Shown here in pieces: positions 60,401 to 64,000 of a stretch of 64,000 bases of DNA. A program made the translations under genes and the position numbers. The notes below the pieces were generated by a model that saw only the letters and a list, made by a program, of their open reading frames with translations, did not search any database and was not told where the DNA came from. Origin of the DNA: Siphonodentalium dalli (taxonomy: Eukaryota > Mollusca > Scaphopoda > Gadilida > Siphonodentaliidae). The first letter of the stretch is position 1; every line of letters starts with the position of its first letter. The stretch is from the NCBI GenBank assembly GCA_032622095.1, contig CP136061.1, positions 254,027,582 through 254,091,581 of the forward strand, read 5' to 3'.

Positions 60401-63400
60401 TCATGACATGATATACGCCAGAGTATAGATTCATGGCATGATATACGCCAGAGTATAGATTCATGGTATGATATACGCCAGAGTATAGATTCATGGTATG
60501 ATATATGCCAGAGTATAGATTCATGGCATGATATACGCCAGAGTATAGACTCATGACATGATATACGCCAGAGTATAGATTCATGGCATGATATACGCCC
60601 GAGTATAGATTCATGACATGATATACGCCAGAGTATAGATTCATGGCATGATATACGCCCGAGTATAGATTCATGGTATCATATACACCAGAGTATAGAT
60701 TCATGGCATCATATACGCCAGAGTATAGATTCATGACATGATATACACCGGAGTATAGATTCATGGTATGATATACGCCAGAGTATAGATTCATGACATG
60801 ATATACGCCAGAGTATAGATTCATGGCATGATATACGCCAGAGTATAGATTCATGGTATGATATACGCCAGCGTATAGATTCATGGCATGATATACGCCA
60901 GAGTATAGATTCATGGCATGATATACGCCAGAGTATAGATTCATGGCATGATATACGCCAGAGTATAGATTCATGACATGATATACGCCAGTGTATAGAT
61001 TCATGACATGATATACGCCAGAGTATAGATTCATGGCATGATATACGCCAGAGTATAGATTCATGGCATGATATACGCCCGAGTATTGATTCATGGTATG
61101 ATATACGCCAGAGTATAGATTCATGGCATCATATACGCCAGAGTATAGATTCATGACATGATATACACCGGAGTATAGATTCATGGTATGATATACGCCA
61201 GAGTATAGATTCATGACATGATATACGCCAGAGTATAGATTCATGGTATGATATACGCCAGCGTATAGATTCATGGCATGATATACGCCAGAGTATAGAT
61301 TCATGGCATGATATACGCCAGAGTATAGATTCATGGCATGATATACGCCAGAGTATAGATGCATGGCATGATATACGCCAGAGTATAGATTCATGGCATG
61401 ATATACGCCAGAGTATAGATTCATGACATGATATACGCCAGAGTATAGATTCATAGTATGATATACGCCAGAGTATAGATTCATGGTATGATATACGCCA
61501 GAGTATAGATTCATGGCATGATATACGCCAGAGTATAGATTCATGGCATGATATACGCCAGAGTATAGATTCATGGCATGATATACGCCAGAGTATAGAT
61601 TCATGGCATGATATACGCCAGAGTATAGATTCATGGCATGATATACGCCAGAGTATAGATTCATGACATGATATACGCCAGAGTATAGATTCATGGTATG
61701 ATATACGCCAGAGTATAGATTCATGGTATGATATACGCCAGAGTATAGATTCATGGCATGATATACGCCAGAGTATAGACTCATGACATGATATACACCA
61801 GAGTATAGATTCATGGCATGATATACGCCCGAGTATAGATTCATGGTATGATATACGCCAGAGTATAGATTCATGGCATGATATACGCCAGAGTATAGAT
61901 TCATGACATGATATACACCGGAGTATAGATTCATGGTATGATATACGCCAGAGTATAGATTCATGACATGATATACGCCAGAGTATAGATTCATGGCATG
62001 ATATACGCCAGAGTATTGATTCATGGCATGATATACGCCAGAGTATATATTCATGGCATGATATACGCCAGAGTATAGATTCATGGCATGATATACGCCA
62101 GAGTATAGATTCATGGTATGATATACGCCAGAGTATAGATTCATGGCATGATATACGCCAGAGTATAGATTCATGGCATGATATACGCCAGAGTATAGAT
62201 TCATGACATGATATACGCCAGTGTATAGATTCATGACATGATATACGCCAGAGTATAGATTCATGGCATGATATACGCCAGAGTATAGATTCATGGTATG
62301 ATATACGCCAGAGTATAGATTCATGGTATGATATATGCCAGAGTATAGATTCATGGCATGATATACGCCAGAGTATAGACTCATGACATGATATACGCCA
62401 GAGTATAGATTCATGGCATGATATACGCCCGAGTATAGATTCATGGTATGATATACGCCAGAGTATAGATTCATGGCATGATATACGCCCGAGTATAGAT
62501 TCATGGTATGATATACACCAGAGTATAGATTCATGGCATCATATACGCCAGAGTATAGATTCATGACATGATATACACCGGAGTATAGATTCATGGTATG
62601 ATATACGCCAGAGTATAGATTCATGACATCATATACGCCAGAGTATAGATTCATGGCATGATATACGCCAGAGTATAGATTCATGGCATGATATACGCCA
62701 GAGTATAGATTCATGACATGATATACGCCAGTGTATAGATTCATGACATGATATACGCCAGAGTATAGATTCATGGCATGATATACGCCAGAGTATAGAT
62801 TCATGGCATGATATACGCCAGAGTATAGATTCATGGCTTATATACGCCAGAGTATAGATTCATGGCATGATATACGCCAGAGTATAGATTCATGGCATGA
62901 TATACGCCAGAGTATTGATTCATGGCATGATATACGCCAGAGTATAGATTCATGACATGATATACGCCAGAGTATAGATTCATTGTATGATATACGCCAG
63001 AGTATAGATTCATGGTATGATATACGCCAGAGTATAGATTCATGGCATGATATACGCCAGAGTATAGACTCATGACATGATATACACCAGAGTATAGATT
63101 CATGGCATGATATACGCCCGAGTATAGATTCATGGTATGATATACGCCAGAGTATAGATTCATGGCATGATATACGCCAGAGTATAGATTCATGACATGA
63201 TATACACCGGAGTATAGATTCATGGTATGATATACCCCAGAGTATAGATTCATGACATGATATACGCCAGAGTATAGATTCATGGCATGATATACGCCAG
63301 AGTATAGATTCATGGCATGATATACGCCAGAGTATATATTCATGGCATGATATACGCCAGAGTATAGATTCATGGCATCATATACGCCAGAGTATAGATT

Positions 63401-64000
63401 CATGACATGATATACACCGGAGTATAGATTCATGGTATGATATACGCCAGAGTATAGATTCATGACATCATATACGCCAGAGTATAGATTCATGGCATGA
63501 TATACGCCAGAGTATAGATTCATGGCATGATATACGCCAGAGTATAGATTCATGACATGATATACGCCAGTGTATAGATTCATGACATGATATACGCCAG
63601 AGTATAGATTCATGGCATGATATACGCCAGAGTATAGATTCATGGCATGATATACGCCAGAGTATATATTCATGGCTTATATACGCCAGAGTATAGATTC
63701 ATGGCATGATATACGCCAGAGTATAGATTCATGGCATGATATACGCCAGAGTATTGATTCATGGCATGATATACGCCAGAGTATAGATTCATGACATGAT
63801 ATACGCCAGAGTATAGATTCATTGTATGATATACGCCAGAGTATAGATTCATGGTATGATATACGCCAGAGTATAGATTCATGGCATGATATACGCCAGA
63901 GTATAGACTCATGACATGATATACACCAGAGTATAGATTCATGGCATGATATACGCCCGAGTATAGATTCATGGTATGATATACGCCAGAGTATAGATTC
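48493..64000 (+). repeat. 30-bp satellite, main section running off the window
   Basis: After a composite start (to about 49100), units are almost all 30 bp for about 15 kb. Higher-order copies are marked by rare variants at offsets of 5,255 bp (49385-49943 with 54640-55198), 4,595 bp (51321-52846 with 55916-57441), 1,140 bp (TCACGACATG at 58681 and 59821) and 839 bp (the 29-bp unit CATGGCTTATATAC at 62832 and 63671). Local indels occur at 54279 (extra AGTAT) and 58205 (short unit). Because the unit is a multiple of three, two minus-strand frames and one plus frame stay open for long distances (longest 58188-62834, 1,548 codons). These are not genes. No array end is seen. Confidence 0.97.

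Noticed and set aside
58188-62834. A 1,548-codon minus-strand frame of ten-residue repeats (MNLYSGVYHA-like), reminiscent of decapeptide adhesive or structural proteins
   Set aside because: The unit is exactly 30 bp, so two minus frames and one plus frame remain open automatically. The common variants change the amino acid (A/T/V, N/S) instead of being synonymous. Frames end at random indels, and there is no signal peptide, unique terminus or splice context.

Overview
The window looks like non-coding, repeat-dominated eukaryotic DNA. It is AT-rich, shows splice-site syntax and no operons, is built from tandem satellites and small foldback DNA elements, and contains one 100-base assembly gap. 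Dispersed elements with GGAC-repeat tails and lines such as 'ggggcataactctg' are familiar to me from mollusc genomes, especially bivalves. The degenerate LINE remnants and a PLAC8-type exon fit that. The organism call (marine mollusc, probably bivalve) is inference and was not tested by any search.

Layout: 1-2074 holds dispersed repeats and a TTAA-flanked palindromic element. 2075-7236 is an array of a 50-bp minisatellite containing an inverted block. 7689-9956 carries the only convincing gene piece: two minus-strand exons of a PLAC8/cornifelin-like cysteine-rich protein, whose intron holds about 1.4 kb of GTT/GGT low-complexity DNA. 10236-11062 is a 34-bp minisatellite. 11079-36900 is a patchwork of foldback elements, further copies of the TTAA element, LINE relics, GGAC-tailed dispersed repeats, a ~355-bp satellite (25855-27003), a helically phased TCGG-repeat element (30105-30884) and long stretches with no visible gene. 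36902 to the window end is a very large 30-bp satellite (over 27 kb, open at the right edge). It is interrupted three times by the same ~460-bp TIR element and organised in nested higher-order duplications.

The long minus-strand reading frames in the last 27 kb (up to 1,548 codons) are by-products of a repeat unit of exactly 30 bp, not genes. No RNA gene, CRISPR array, operon or intact transposase was found. Nothing here looks like a new multi-gene system. The most notable items are structural: a TTAA-flanked element with two palindromes and a variable-number AT-rich spacer, a TIR element whose interior repeats TCGG every 10-11 bp, an exact inverted copy of the 50-bp array's terminus inside the array, and the layered duplications of the 30-bp satellite.
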